Source of the DNA: Alkalilimnicola ehrlichii
GTDB lineage: Bacteria > Pseudomonadota > Gammaproteobacteria > Nitrococcales > AK92
NCBI RefSeq assembly: GCF_003399765.1
Contig: NZ_NFZV01000001.1
Location: 124,001 to 188,000, forward strand
Direction of reading: 5' to 3'
Length of the DNA stretch: 64,000 nucleotides
Part shown: positions 27,690 to 38,305 of the stretch, one piece after another
Layout: the number at the start of each line of letters is the position of its first letter
How positions within the stretch are numbered: position 1 is the stretch's first letter
Program-made: the position numbers and the translations under genes
Notes under the pieces: generated by a model
Databases searched by the model: none
The model's input: the letters and a program-made list of their open reading frames with translations, nothing else
Told to the model about the DNA's origin: nothing

Positions 27690-28076
27690 ATGGAGGACCT
27701 GGCCGGACTGAAGGTCATGGTCATAGACGATAGCAAGACGATTCGGCGCACGGCCGAAACCTTGCTTAAAAAAGAAGGCTGCGAAGTTATAACGGCTACG
27801 GACGGCTTCGAGGCGCTGGCAAAAATCGCGGATCATAAGCCCGAGATCATCTTTATTGATATCATGATGCCTCGCCTTGATGGGTACCAAACCTGTGCGC
27901 TGATCAAGCATAATCAAAGCTTCCGCCATACTCCGGTAATTATGCTGTCGAGTAAGGATGGCCTGTTTGATCGGGCGCGAGGCCGTATCGTCGGCTCGGA
28001 ACAGTATTTAACGAAGCCGTTCACGCGTGAAGAGTTGCTGAGCGCGATCCGGCGCCACCTCGAGCAAGCTGCTTGA
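27690..28076 (+). CDS. pilG: Twitching-motility response regulator PilG
   Basis: A single receiver domain of about 128 residues: VMVIDDSKTIRRTAETLL (acidic pair), FIDIMMPRLDGYQ (phospho-acceptor Asp), VIMLSSKDG (Ser) and EQYLTKPF (Lys). The sequence is very like P. aeruginosa PilG, which controls PilB/PilZ-driven extension and adenylate cyclase activity. ATG 27690 is used; GTG 27672, with a GGGGGG site, is an alternative giving six more residues. First gene of pilGHIJK-chpABC. Confidence 0.95.
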   Translation: MEDLAGLKVMVIDDSKTIRRTAETLLKKEGCEVITATDGFEALAKIADHKPEIIFIDIMMPRLDGYQTCALIKHNQSFRHTPVIMLSSKDGLFDRARGRIVGSEQYLTKPFTREELLSAIRRHLEQAA

Positions 28077-28152
28077 GCCGGGCAAAGACGTCGGGGTCCC
28101 AGAGACGAATAACCGTATATTAGGCATCAGGAAAAGATATAAGGGGCTGCGC

Positions 28153-28518
28153 ATGACACGCGTTCTCATCGTTGACGATTCTCCTACAGAAACGCACGTG
28201 CTCAAAGGCATGCTGGAGAAGCACGGCTATCAAGTGGACATCGCTACGACCGGCGAAGATGGGATGAGGCTTGCACAGGAGCAAACTCCTGACGTGATTT
28301 TAATGGATATCGTGATGCCCGGTGTTAACGGTTTCCAGGCAACGCGTAAATTAAGCAAAGATCCCGCTACGTCCGGAATACCCATCGTAATGATCAGCAC
28401 GAAAGATCAGGATACCGACCGTATTTGGGCGAAGCGGCAGGGAGCCAAGGACTACATCACCAAACCGGTGACCGAGGACGAGCTGCTGGAGAAAATTAAA
28501 AACGCCCTGGAAGGCTGA
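28153..28518 (+). CDS. pilH: Twitching-motility response regulator PilH
   Basis: A 121-residue CheY-like receiver: VLIVDDSPTETHVLKGML, ILMDIVMPGVNGFQAT (phospho-Asp), IVMISTKDQDTD and AKDYITKPVTEDELL. In Pseudomonas PilH controls retraction, or acts as a phosphate sink for PilG. The gene lies 76 bases after pilG, with pilI 13 bases after it. Confidence 0.95.
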   Translation: MTRVLIVDDSPTETHVLKGMLEKHGYQVDIATTGEDGMRLAQEQTPDVILMDIVMPGVNGFQATRKLSKDPATSGIPIVMISTKDQDTDRIWAKRQGAKDYITKPVTEDELLEKIKNALEG

Positions 28519-28531
28519 GTCGTCTCCGTTT

Positions 28532-29077
28532 ATGACGAATACACCAAAGATTTCGCCTTTTCGGCTGCTGCAGCAGCTTGAGCAACGCGGCCACGAGCAT
28601 GGCGCGGAGCTGCCGGCACAGGAAGAGGTGCATGAAGAGTGGGTTGGAGTCGCGTTTCGTCTTGGCGGTGCTGTTTATTTGGCACCTATGAGCGACGTAA
28701 CGGAGATTCTTACCTGCCCGCAATTGTCGCAGGTACCTCGAACCAAGCCTTGGTTGAAAGGTTTGGCTAACGTTCGGGGTACTTTGCTCCCCGTCATGGA
28801 CCTGAACGGTTATCTCGGGCGTCAGTCGTCCGCACTGACGCGGCTCAGTCGAGTGCTGGTCATACGCTGCGAAGAAAGCATGGCCGGCTTGCTGGTGGAT
28901 GAGGTTTTAGGAATGCGCCATTTCGAGCGAAACGAATGGCGTGCATTGAATCAAAACGCGGACGACGCTGTGCAACCATACCTGGACGGCGCTTTCGAGC
29001 ACGATGGCGAGAGTTGGCCGGTATTCAGTATGCGGGCGTTGGCTAATCATCCGCTCTTTCTCAAAGTGGCGAGTTAG
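28532..29077 (+). CDS. pilI: CheW-like adaptor PilI
   Basis: A 181-residue protein with a CheW domain (about 40-175): VGVAFRLGGAVYLAPMSDVTEIL, WLKGLANVRGTLLPVMDLNGYLG and GLLVDEVLGMRHF. It couples the receptor PilJ to the kinase ChpA. The N-terminal 35 residues are polar. ATG 28532 is 13 bases after the pilH stop, and pilJ follows. Confidence 0.93.
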   Translation: MTNTPKISPFRLLQQLEQRGHEHGAELPAQEEVHEEWVGVAFRLGGAVYLAPMSDVTEILTCPQLSQVPRTKPWLKGLANVRGTLLPVMDLNGYLGRQSSALTRLSRVLVIRCEESMAGLLVDEVLGMRHFERNEWRALNQNADDAVQPYLDGAFEHDGESWPVFSMRALANHPLFLKVAS

Positions 29078-29240
29078 TGCGCTACTAAAAGGGGTAGCGG
29101 AAATGGCGTGTGCACTCTGCCCTTCGGTGGAGAGCCTAAGTCATGCATAACGATTGCAGTTTCTCTTTTTCGGAATTTCTAGTTTCACGTTTTCTATAGT
29201 CGGGGCGACTCGAGCGGTTTCTCTGGGAGGGGTTCATACC

Positions 29241-31316
29241 ATGAAGCGGTCTGTAGGCGCAGAGCAGACGAGTGGTCTGCGAAGGATAGCAAACGCCCTT
29301 GGCATACTGGTTATTGTGGCTGTGGTTGCAATGGTGGCGACTTTCACCATTACCAACCATTACGCCGGGTTCGACCAGGACTATATATCTCGGGCCGATA
29401 CGGTGCGCGTGCTCTCGCAAAGCATAGCCAAGAATGCGTCGGAGGCCGCCAACGGTAAGACCGACGCCTTCTCCGATCTGGAAAAAGCGCGTAACGAACT
29501 GGAAGAAAATATACAAATCCTCCTCAAGGGTAATGAAGCGTCCGGTCTGCCACCGACGGAAGCCACCTCTGAAGCAGCAGCCAATGCCCTTAACCAAGTG
29601 ATGCGCCCTTGGGAAGATATGCACCGCGAAGCCGGTATCATCCTCGAGCGCCGCGACATGGTCGTCTCCGTTAACGAACTGGCGGAAGACTTCCGGATCA
29701 GTATCCCCGGTTTGCAAAGAGATACCACCGCTTTAGCAAGGCGTTTAATCGATACGAATGCCGATCAGGCTCAGGTACACCAAACGACTCGTGCGCTAGT
29801 GGTGTCGGAACAGATTGGGCGGCAACTCGGTGAAATGCTGCGCGGCGGTATCGGTAACATCACTGCTGCTCAGCGCCTTGGTCGTAGTTCGCACGAACTC
29901 GGGGAGATCCTGAACGTCCTGGAAAATGGCGGTGTGATCGGCGAAGGCGAAGACGCCATGCAGGTTGCCCGCGTGAGCGATGCCCAGGCTAGGCAGATTA
30001 TCGAAGGGTTGCAGACCAGCTACAGCCGTATGCGTGGGGAAATCAATACGATTTTGGACGAGTCGCCGGAACTGTATAGGGTGCGTGACGCAGCCGACAG
30101 TATCTTTAGAATTTCCAATCAGGTTCTGCAGCCCGCCGAGCACTTGAGAGAGGCGTATAAAGCTAATGTCGATGTGCGGCCAATCAAAGCTTGGTACGGT
30201 TTTCTCTTCTTTGCCTTGGCGCTGATCTGCCTTGTCCTTCGCGGCATCATGATTCGTCGTATTTCCACAGTTGAGGTGGAGGCTAAGGAAGCCGAGAAAG
30301 TTCGTGTCGACGAGCAGGCGAAACGAAACCAGGAAGCGATTCTTAATCTGCTCGACGAAATCGAAGGCCTGAAAGAGGGCGACCTGACGGTCCAGGCGAC
30401 GGTAGGCGAGGAAATTACCGGTGCTATCGGCGATGCCTTCAACGACGCTATCGAAAGCCTCCGTAGCCTGGTAACCACGATTAACGAAACCTCGGTCCAG
30501 GTTTCCTCGGCCGCCCAGCAGACCCAGGCTACCGCTATGCATTTGGCAGAAGCGTCCGACCATCAGGCGCACCAGATCACCGCGGCTTCGGCAGCGGTAA
30601 ACGAAATGGCGGTTTCCATCGATCAAGTGTCGAAGAATGCCAGCGAATCGGCAAAAGTGGCGCAGCAATCGGTGGATCTGGCGCTGAAAGGCGCCGACAC
30701 GGTGAATCGTACCATTGAAGGTATGGATGCGATTCGCGAGCAGATTCAGGAAACCTCCAAACGGATTAAGCGTCTTGGCGAGTCTTCGCAAGAGATCGGC
30801 AACATCGTCGAGCTTATTAACGATATTGCCGATCAAACCAATATCTTGGCCTTGAATGCTTCTATTCAGGCGGCGATGGCCGGCGAGTCCGGGCGCGGCT
30901 TCGCGGTGGTGGCAGACGAAGTCCAACGCCTGGCGGAACGCTCCGGTAACGCAACTAAACAGATCGAAGCGTTGGTGAAAACCATTCAGACGGATACCAA
31001 CGAAGCCGTTATTTCCATGGAGCAAAGTACGGCGGGTGTGGTCTCGGGAGCTCGTTTGGCGGAAGACGCCGGTACGGCTTTGCGCGAGATTGAAGGCGTA
31101 TCCAAGCAGTTGGCGGGCCTTATTCAGAACATTTCCGAAGCTGCTCGCCAGCAAGCTAATGCGGCGGCCAATATCTCCGATACCATGAACGTCATTCAGG
31201 AAATTACCTCGCAGACGTCGGCCGGTACCAACGAAACGGCGACATCCATTGGTAACCTGGCTGACTTGGCAAATGACCTGCGCAACTCGGTAGCCGGCTT
31301 CAACCTGCCCGAGTAA
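29241..31316 (+). CDS. pilJ: Type IV pilus methyl-accepting chemoreceptor PilJ
   Basis: A 691-residue receptor. Membrane helix 1 (about 20-42), periplasmic PilJ domains (about 45-310; [14 protein letters not shown] and similar), membrane helix 2 (about 318-336, [20 protein letters not shown]), HAMP region, and a long cytoplasmic coiled coil. The signalling tip reads [54 protein letters not shown] 29241 is chosen because GGGAGGGG lies just upstream; a TTG at 29154 would precede the ribosome site. It senses pilus state and drives ChpA. An antisense frame of more than 500 codons exists opposite it but looks non-coding. Confidence 0.96.
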   Translation: MKRSVGAEQTSGLRRIANALGILVIVAVVAMVATFTITNHYAGFDQDYISRADTVRVLSQSIAKNASEAANGKTDAFSDLEKARNELEENIQILLKGNEASGLPPTEATSEAAANALNQVMRPWEDMHREAGIILERRDMVVSVNELAEDFRISIPGLQRDTTALARRLIDTNADQAQVHQTTRALVVSEQIGRQLGEMLRGGIGNITAAQRLGRSSHELGEILNVLENGGVIGEGEDAMQVARVSDAQARQIIEGLQTSYSRMRGEINTILDESPELYRVRDAADSIFRISNQVLQPAEHLREAYKANVDVRPIKAWYGFLFFALALICLVLRGIMIRRISTVEVEAKEAEKVRVDEQAKRNQEAILNLLDEIEGLKEGDLTVQATVGEEITGAIGDAFNDAIESLRSLVTTINETSVQVSSAAQQTQATAMHLAEASDHQAHQITAASAAVNEMAVSIDQVSKNASESAKVAQQSVDLALKGADTVNRTIEGMDAIREQIQETSKRIKRLGESSQEIGNIVELINDIADQTNILALNASIQAAMAGESGRGFAVVADEVQRLAERSGNATKQIEALVKTIQTDTNEAVISMEQSTAGVVSGARLAEDAGTALREIEGVSKQLAGLIQNISEAARQQANAAANISDTMNVIQEITSQTSAGTNETATSIGNLADLANDLRNSVAGFNLPE

Positions 31317-31332
31317 GGGGTTATAGAGCGTC

Positions 31333-32223
31333 ATGACTGTCGCCGCCGATCAGACCCTGCCCAATTTATGGGCAGGGCTTGAAAAGCTGCCGGAGATGGA
31401 CGAGCAGCAGTTCGAGCGTTGGGTGTCCTTGTTACGGGAACGCACTGGCATGAGCCTGCCGCGCGAACGGAAGTCGTTCTTGGTAACCAGTGTCGGTTTG
31501 CGAATGCGCGAACTCGGATACAGTACCTACCAATCCTATTACGACTTCCTAACCTCGGGCTTGGCAGGCAATGTCGAATGGACTGCGTTGGTGGATCGCT
31601 TAACGGTTCATGAAACGCGTTTTTTCCGCGACCCCAACGCGTTGGCGTTCGTCGAGCAAATATGTATGCCGACGATGGCCGACCGCATTCGCCGAGGTGG
31701 CCATGTGCAGCTATGGAGTGCGGGGTGTTCAACCGGGGAAGAGGCGTTCACGCTTGCGATGTTGATGGATCGCTACTTACAGCGGGAACAGGTTAGCAAG
31801 CGGTTTGGCGTGATCGGTAGCGATATCAGTTTGTACTCACTGGCAACGGCTAAGCAAGGGGCTTATCCGATGCGGAGGCTTAAGTACATTGCTCCGGAGT
31901 TGCGCGATGACTACTGCGAGACAATCGATAGCGGCGGTTTTCGAATTAACGAGCGATTGCGTCGTAGGGTTTGTTTCGCCCAGTTCAACATCCTGCACGC
32001 AGCCTCCACACCGGCCGGCAGTATGGATCTGATTTATTGCCAGAACGTGTTGATTTACTTCGATCGCGAGACGCGTGAGCGTATTTTGAACGGTCTCGTA
32101 AGACCTCTACGCGTAGGTGGAACGTTAGTCCTTGGAGCGGGCGAGATGATTGGCTGGAAACATCCGGCCATGGCCCGTGTCGGCGGAACCGACGTCCTTG
32201 CCTACCGGCGGATCAGCGAATGA
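31333..32223 (+). CDS. pilK: Chemotaxis methyltransferase PilK (CheR type)
   Basis: A 296-residue SAM-dependent glutamate methyltransferase acting on PilJ. CheR motifs are visible: RKSFLVTSVGLRMRELG (N-domain), LTVHETRFFRDPNA, QLWSAGCSTGEEAFTLAMLM (SAM site), VIGSDISLYSLATAK and YCQNVLIYFDRETRERIL. ATG 31333 is 16 bases after pilJ and the gene ends 16 bases before chpA. Confidence 0.95.
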   Translation: MTVAADQTLPNLWAGLEKLPEMDEQQFERWVSLLRERTGMSLPRERKSFLVTSVGLRMRELGYSTYQSYYDFLTSGLAGNVEWTALVDRLTVHETRFFRDPNALAFVEQICMPTMADRIRRGGHVQLWSAGCSTGEEAFTLAMLMDRYLQREQVSKRFGVIGSDISLYSLATAKQGAYPMRRLKYIAPELRDDYCETIDSGGFRINERLRRRVCFAQFNILHAASTPAGSMDLIYCQNVLIYFDRETRERILNGLVRPLRVGGTLVLGAGEMIGWKHPAMARVGGTDVLAYRRISE

Positions 32224-32239
32224 GCACGGGTGCGAATGC

Positions 32240-35200
32240 ATGAGTAAGCAGAGCGGAATCGATCACAGCACCCTTGGCTGGGTCAAGAGCGAGCTCGACG
32301 ACACCTTAAAGCAAGCGGCGGATGCCTTAGAGGCCTATGCCGAAGATCGGGACGACCCCACCCAGCTGCAGTTTTGCGCCAACCACCTGCATCAGGTGCG
32401 GGGCATTCTCCAGATGTTGGAGTTGTTCGGTGCCGTTATGTTGGCGGAAGAGATGGAGCACGTCTCTGACGGTTTGTTGAATGGCACGGTCGAGCATCAG
32501 CAGGAAGCGCTGGAAGTGCTCATGCGTGCCATTCTCCAGACCTCGAATTATCTCGAACGGGTGCAGGCTGGCGCCCAGGATACCGCCATTTTATTACTGC
32601 CTTTGCTGAATGATTTGCGGGCAGTTCGGGGCGCGAACCTCTTGAGCGAGAGTTCGTTATTCTCGCCCGATTTGGATTCGGCAGCAGCCACTCCACGACG
32701 CCAACGTGCAGAAGTCGACGGCGTTTCCCTGAAGCAGAAAGCGCGTAGTTTACGCCATCGCTATCAGCTGGGGCTGCTCGGTTACTTACGTAACGAAAAA
32801 CCGGCGGAAAGCCTCCAGCAAATGGTGGAGGTATTAGACGAGCTCGATGCGCTGTCCGCTGACGATAAAGCGGGGACGGTTTGGTGGGTTGGTGCCGGGC
32901 TGGCGGAAGCGCTCGCGGCGGAAGGGTTGCCGGATAGCACTAGCGTGAAAATGCTGCTGGGGCAGATTGACCGGTATATCAAACAAGCCGGTAGCCAAGA
33001 TGTCCCTGTTTCTGCGGAGGAGGCACCGCGGGATCTAATAAAGAACCTGCTCTATTATGTGGGTCGTGCCGAACCCGTCGGTGAGCGGATTTCTGCTATT
33101 CAACAGCAGTACGATCTCAAGGAGCTGCTTTGGGACGAGCGCCAAATAGAACAGGCTCGGGCGGGCATGGCGGCGCCGAGCGCCGAGATATTCGAGACAG
33201 TCGCCGGTGCTATCAAAGAAGACTTGGCCAATGTGAAGGATGCACTCGATCTGTTCGTGCGAGGCAGCGAGCAAGGTAAGCAAAAGCTCGCCGAAGTGCC
33301 CGAAACATTAGGTCATCTTGCCGATACCTTGGGTGTTTTAGGGCTCGGGGTGCCGCGCGAAGTGGTTCGCGATCAGATAGAGGTCGTCAACGAATTACTG
33401 AACGGCACCTGCATCGATCCCGAGCAAACGCCGATGGAGATTGCCAAGGCCCTACTATTAGTAGAGTCGGCCCTGGACGGACTGAGCAAGCAGCGTCCGG
33501 GCGATGACAACGCCAACTGGCTTTTTGCTCCACGGGAAGGCGAAGAGGTAAGCCCGGGCGCTTCTGAGCAGGAGCTCGTCGAGCATGAATATCGTCAGGT
33601 GGTCGGCAGTGCGCTGGATGAAGCTATTCGCGATATCAGCCGGGCCAAAGATTCGATTGTGCAGTTGATCGAGCTAGGTGATCGCTCTGGGCTGGAGGAC
33701 GTTCGCCACCGTTTTCAGTCGGTGCGCGGTGCGCTCAAAATGTTGGATATGCCGGCAGCAGGTTTAGTGGTGGCGACCGCCGAGCGCTATATTGGCGACC
33801 ACCTGATCGATGCTGCCGAGCCGCCTGAGGGCGAGGAGCTTGATACCCTTGCAGATGCTATTACTGGAATCGAATATTATTTGGAAGCGGTGCGTGACGG
33901 GCGGAGCGATCCGGAACGCATCTTAGATGTAAGCTCCGCGAGCCTTGCCAAACTCGGTTACGAACCGGAGCCGGAGGAGCCCTCGGCAGAGGAGCTGCCG
34001 GCTGTCGAAATATCGGAGCCGTCCCTTGAACGCTTTGCCGAAGAGGTCGATGGCGAGTTTGGGGAAATCGAACTCGAGCCGTTGACGGAAGCGGAGTACA
34101 GCTTAGTTGACACGGCTTTGCAGGAAGTCGACCCGGAGGCCGAAGAAGACATTCCGTTGCAGCCGGCGGATCGGGTTTTCGATGCCGAGCCAATTGCACA
34201 AACGCCGCCTGCTAAACCGGCATCGACGGCTAAATCGAACACTATTAAATTCGATCTCCCGGTCCTCGGGGACGATGTCGAAGATGACATCTTAGAAATT
34301 TTCCTGGAAGAAGCCGAGGAAGTTCTCGAAACGATTCGTGAACATTATCCCCGTTGGCGAGCAAACCCCGAAGCTCGGGATGCGTTGATTACCGTTCGGC
34401 GTATGTTCCACACCCTAAAGGGTAGTGGCCGCCTGGCCGGCGCTTTGCGTTTGGCAGAGCTTGCCTGGGCGATCGAGTCCTTACTAAATCGGGTTTTGGA
34501 GGGGGCATTAGCGCCGAGCGGCGAGCTTCATCAGGTGGTGGATCAGACCGTCGACGCCCTCCCCGCCATGATTGCCCAAATTCAGGGCGGCGGCGAGCCT
34601 AGTGCTGATATCCACGACATCATGCGACGGGCGCAAGCGCTCAGAGACCACGGTGCTCTGAGTGCGGAGGTTGCCGCAGACATTCCCGCGTCGACTGCTG
34701 AGCCGGTGGACCCTATGGCGGTCGAGCCTGACAAGGAGGAGTCGGAGGCCGACGCTGAGGTTGATTTCGATCTCGATGCGTTTCTCGAAGGTGAGGTCGA
34801 GCACGAGGGAACCGAGCTTTTAGCCGAGGAGCTTGACGCGACAGAGACCGTTTCGGAGCTGGAGCCTGCCTTGTCGGAACCAGGCAATATGCCTGCGGAT
34901 GGCGAATCGATGTGGGATGCTGGCGATGAGATAGAGCTGGCGGATGGGCTGTCGAGCGAGGCGGAACCGACGCTAGAGCTTGACGGCGCCTGGTCCACAA
35001 CAGAGCCTTTTGAGGCTGAGGCTGAGGCTGAGGCTGAGGCTGAGGCTGAGGCTGAGGCTGAGGCTGAGCCTCTTATGGACCCCGTGCTCTATGAGATCTT
35101 CAACAAAGAAGCCAATGGGCACCTGCAGGTTGTTCGGCATTATCTCGATGCTTGTCATGCTCACAGTGACGCAACCTGCCCGGTGAGCGACGCTATTGTC

Positions 35201-38200
35201 CGCGCGCTCCATACTCTGACGGGCAGCGCTCGGATGGCCGGTGTCGATACGATTGCGCAACTAGGGCGTGCATCAGAGCTCTACGCAGAAGCAGCACTGG
35301 CCGCGGGGCAAGCATTTGACGCTAATGATCTTGATTTGCTGCGGCGTAGCGTTGAAACCATCGAGCTTACTGTCGAAGCACTGGGCGGCCAGGGGGAAAT
35401 ACCTGAGGTCGACTCCCTGTTGGAGGAAATTGCCGCTCGCCCGGAACCGGAGTTAGTCGAACCCTCCGAGATTCCTCTTGTTGAGCCGGAAGTCGAGATC
35501 GACCCCGATCTGGTGGAGCTGTTTTTGGAGGAAGCGGAAGACATCCTCCAGTTCCTCGATACCACCGTTGAGCGCTGGGAAGATGCGCCGGATCATGCGG
35601 TGACGATTGCCGAGTTGCATCGTTCGCTACATACGCTCAAAGGCGGAGCCCGATTGGCGGGTTTCCCTGCTATTGCGACCTTGTGTCATGCCTTGGAAGG
35701 TTTAGCCAACGAGGTCGGCGAGCACCGCGTGCCCGCCGACGATAGCTTCTTCACCTTGCTACACGGGTGCCTGGATCGCTTTGGCGCAATGCTACAGCAA
35801 GCGAAAGCCGGCGAGTTGCCCACATCGGCCGATGATTTGATAGAGAAGCTCGCTGAGTTGCGAGGTGCAAAGGCCGAGGCGCTGCTCGTCGATAACGCGC
35901 CGGCGCCTGATAAAGAGCTGATGGAGGTATTCCTCGAGGAAGCCGAGGAAATCCTCGATAGCACCGAAAGCCTATTGCATCGCTGGTCTCAAGAGCCGGC
36001 GGACAAGGAAATCGCCGTTGAGTTGCAGCGTGCGCTGCATACGCTCAAAGGCGGGGCGCGAATGGCGGGTTTTGCACCGATTGCCAACCTCAGTCATGCC
36101 ATGGAAACGCTGCTGATTGGCATGTTGGATAGCAGCGAGCAGCCTACACCGGCTCTTTTCGAATTGCTCGAATACGTTCACGACCGCCTCTATAGCCTGC
36201 GGGAAAAAGCCGAGCGTGGGGAGCCGTTAACCGAGGCCAACGACCTTCTTCGCTCGATCGAGCGTTTGCGCGAGAGCGATGGGGCCGGCGAGGCGATACC
36301 GTCTGCTTCGCCGCCCACGGGCGCAGAGGTGAGGGCGCAAGCGGCAGCGGAGGAGGCGTCGTTTATTCCGGCCTCCGCGATCGTCGAGCAACCGGCCGGA
36401 GATATTGAGACGCCGAAGAACCGGAAGGCGGATGCGACAAGCGGTCAACACGATGCCGTCCGCGTTCGGGCCGACTTGCTGGATAATCTCGTTAACTACG
36501 CGGGTGAAATCAGCATTTACCGTGCGCGCCTCGAGCAGCAGGTTGGCGCTACCCGTTTCAATTTGACCGAACTCGATCAGACCGTAAATCGTTTGCGCGA
36601 ACAGCTGCGGACGTTAGAGATCGAGACGGAAGCGCAAATTCTTTATCGTTTTGAGCGGGAGAACGAAGGCGACAACGGCCGTGGGGATTTCGATCCCCTA
36701 GAGCTCGATCGCTTCTCGCATATTCAGGAATTGTCCCGCGCGCTCAGCGAAAGTGTTAACGACTTGCTCAATATCGGCGGCATGCTCGATCACCTCTCGC
36801 GTGAATCGGAAACTCTCCTGCTGCAGCAATCTCGGGTTAATACCGAACTCCAAGACGGTTTAATGCGAACCCGGATGGTCCCGTTTGCTAATTTGGTGCC
36901 GCGTTTACGGCGGGTAGTCCGACAAACGGCGCAGGAACTTGGCAAACGCTGCCAACTGAAGGTACAGGGTGCCGAAGGCGAGATGGACCGGACTGTACTG
37001 GAGCGTGTGGTCCCGCCTTTGGAGCATATGTTGCGCAACGCCGTGGCTCACGGCATCGAAGTGCCGGAGGCACGCAGCCGTGCCGGCAAAGCGGAGGACG
37101 GCACTATCGTCGTCAGGTTTGCCCGCGAAGGCGCTGATGTGGTGATCGAGGTCAGCGATGACGGTGGCGGGATGAATCTTGAAGCGATTCGCGCCAAGGC
37201 CATCGCTCAGGGACTGATGAGCGAGAACTCGGAGTTAGCAGATCGCGAGATCATGCAGTTCGTGCTGGAGTCGGGCTTTAGCACCGCCGAGCAAGTGACG
37301 CAAATTGCCGGCCGCGGTGTCGGTATGGACGTTGTTAATGCTGAGATTAAGCAGCTTGGCGGCGTGCTCGATATTGATTCGGCGGCAAACCAAGGTACCC
37401 GTTTTACCGTCCGTCTACCCTTTACCTTGGCTATCAACCAAGCGCTGTTGTGCCAAGCCGGCGAAGATGTTTATGCCATTCCGATTTCCAGTATCGAAGG
37501 CGTGGTACGGGTCAGTCATGAGCAATTAGAAACCAGCTTTGAAGACAGTGACGATGCCTTCTATAGCTACGCCGGTCAGCGTTACGAGCTGCGGAGTCTG
37601 TCGCGGATTCTTGGTTTGGGCGAGCCGGTCTTGCCCGGCTCAGGGAAGCGGGCGCCCATTATCTTGGCCCACAGTGGCGATCACCGTTTAGCGCTGCATG
37701 TGGATGGCTTATTGGGCAACCGCGAAATCGTTGTGAAATCGGTCGGGCCGCAGATCAGCACGGTACCGGGCATTTTCGGAGCAACGATTCTGGCCGACGG
37801 TCGCGTCGTTTTGATTCTTGACGTTGCCACGCTGGTGCGCTTGGAAGCTGCGGGAGGGCGTAGCGAGCCGGCCGACACGGCTGTGGCGGAAGAGGTAACG
37901 CAAGCTGCCGAAGAAACGGGACAGCAGATGATTATGGTTGTCGACGACTCGATCACCATGCGTAAGGTTGCCACCCGACTCCTGGAGAGAAACCGTTTTG
38001 CGGTATTAACGGCGAAAGACGGTGTCGATGCGGTCGCGAAGCTACAGGAACAGATCCCCGATGCGATGTTGCTTGATATCGAGATGCCGCGTATGGACGG
38101 GTACGAATTAGCGACGCACATGCGGAACGACGAGCGTCTGAAGCGGGTGCCGATCATCATGATTACCTCAAGAACTGGCGAGAAACACCGTCAGCGGGCG

Positions 38201-38302
38201 ATGGATATCGGAGTTGATCGTTATCTCGGCAAGCCTTATCAGGAGAGCGACTTGCTCAGTAACCTCCAGGATGTGCTGGAGGAGAAGTCTAGCGGCGACT
38301 AA
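32240..38302 (+). CDS. chpA: Hybrid histidine kinase ChpA with multiple Hpt domains
   Basis: A 2020-residue CheA-like kinase that phosphorylates PilG and PilH. Four canonical Hpt cores: FHTLKGSGRL (about 723), LHTLTGSARM (about 990), LHTLKGGARL (about 1130) and LHTLKGGARM (about 1265). Two Hpt-like relics lie near 50 (LHQVRG) and 491 (RFQSVRG, His replaced). A (Glu-Ala)n linker (about 925-943) precedes the second Hpt. Then come the dimer helix (VRADLLDNLVNYAGEIS), ATPase domain (LRNAVAHGIEV; DDGGGMN; GRGVGMDVVNAEI), CheW domain (about 1725-1860) and C-terminal receiver (about 1895-2015, LLDIEMPRMDGYE). ATG 32240 is preferred over the longer frame, which overlaps pilK. Confidence 0.96.
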   Translation: MSKQSGIDHSTLGWVKSELDDTLKQAADALEAYAEDRDDPTQLQFCANHLHQVRGILQMLELFGAVMLAEEMEHVSDGLLNGTVEHQQEALEVLMRAILQTSNYLERVQAGAQDTAILLLPLLNDLRAVRGANLLSESSLFSPDLDSAAATPRRQRAEVDGVSLKQKARSLRHRYQLGLLGYLRNEKPAESLQQMVEVLDELDALSADDKAGTVWWVGAGLAEALAAEGLPDSTSVKMLLGQIDRYIKQAGSQDVPVSAEEAPRDLIKNLLYYVGRAEPVGERISAIQQQYDLKELLWDERQIEQARAGMAAPSAEIFETVAGAIKEDLANVKDALDLFVRGSEQGKQKLAEVPETLGHLADTLGVLGLGVPREVVRDQIEVVNELLNGTCIDPEQTPMEIAKALLLVESALDGLSKQRPGDDNANWLFAPREGEEVSPGASEQELVEHEYRQVVGSALDEAIRDISRAKDSIVQLIELGDRSGLEDVRHRFQSVRGALKMLDMPAAGLVVATAERYIGDHLIDAAEPPEGEELDTLADAITGIEYYLEAVRDGRSDPERILDVSSASLAKLGYEPEPEEPSAEELPAVEISEPSLERFAEEVDGEFGEIELEPLTEAEYSLVDTALQEVDPEAEEDIPLQPADRVFDAEPIAQTPPAKPASTAKSNTIKFDLPVLGDDVEDDILEIFLEEAEEVLETIREHYPRWRANPEARDALITVRRMFHTLKGSGRLAGALRLAELAWAIESLLNRVLEGALAPSGELHQVVDQTVDALPAMIAQIQGGGEPSADIHDIMRRAQALRDHGALSAEVAADIPASTAEPVDPMAVEPDKEESEADAEVDFDLDAFLEGEVEHEGTELLAEELDATETVSELEPALSEPGNMPADGESMWDAGDEIELADGLSSEAEPTLELDGAWSTTEPFEAEAEAEAEAEAEAEAEAEPLMDPVLYEIFNKEANGHLQVVRHYLDACHAHSDATCPVSDAIVRALHTLTGSARMAGVDTIAQLGRASELYAEAALAAGQAFDANDLDLLRRSVETIELTVEALGGQGEIPEVDSLLEEIAARPEPELVEPSEIPLVEPEVEIDPDLVELFLEEAEDILQFLDTTVERWEDAPDHAVTIAELHRSLHTLKGGARLAGFPAIATLCHALEGLANEVGEHRVPADDSFFTLLHGCLDRFGAMLQQAKAGELPTSADDLIEKLAELRGAKAEALLVDNAPAPDKELMEVFLEEAEEILDSTESLLHRWSQEPADKEIAVELQRALHTLKGGARMAGFAPIANLSHAMETLLIGMLDSSEQPTPALFELLEYVHDRLYSLREKAERGEPLTEANDLLRSIERLRESDGAGEAIPSASPPTGAEVRAQAAAEEASFIPASAIVEQPAGDIETPKNRKADATSGQHDAVRVRADLLDNLVNYAGEISIYRARLEQQVGATRFNLTELDQTVNRLREQLRTLEIETEAQILYRFERENEGDNGRGDFDPLELDRFSHIQELSRALSESVNDLLNIGGMLDHLSRESETLLLQQSRVNTELQDGLMRTRMVPFANLVPRLRRVVRQTAQELGKRCQLKVQGAEGEMDRTVLERVVPPLEHMLRNAVAHGIEVPEARSRAGKAEDGTIVVRFAREGADVVIEVSDDGGGMNLEAIRAKAIAQGLMSENSELADREIMQFVLESGFSTAEQVTQIAGRGVGMDVVNAEIKQLGGVLDIDSAANQGTRFTVRLPFTLAINQALLCQAGEDVYAIPISSIEGVVRVSHEQLETSFEDSDDAFYSYAGQRYELRSLSRILGLGEPVLPGSGKRAPIILAHSGDHRLALHVDGLLGNREIVVKSVGPQISTVPGIFGATILADGRVVLILDVATLVRLEAAGGRSEPADTAVAEEVTQAAEETGQQMIMVVDDSITMRKVATRLLERNRFAVLTAKDGVDAVAKLQEQIPDAMLLDIEMPRMDGYELATHMRNDERLKRVPIIMITSRTGEKHRQRAMDIGVDRYLGKPYQESDLLSNLQDVLEEKSSGD
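35012..35068 (+). repeat. Hexanucleotide repeat in chpA
   Basis: Nine perfect copies of gaggct (35012-35065) plus a final gag, coding for a Glu-Ala repeat between two Hpt domains. A unit of six bases changes linker length without changing frame. Confidence 0.95.
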
Positions 38303-38305
38303 GCG

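Noticed and set aside
29796-31334. Reading frame of about 512 codons on the strand opposite pilJ
   Set aside because: It mirrors the codon structure of pilJ, has an Arg/Gly/His-rich translation without any recognisable motif, and pilJ itself is unmistakable.
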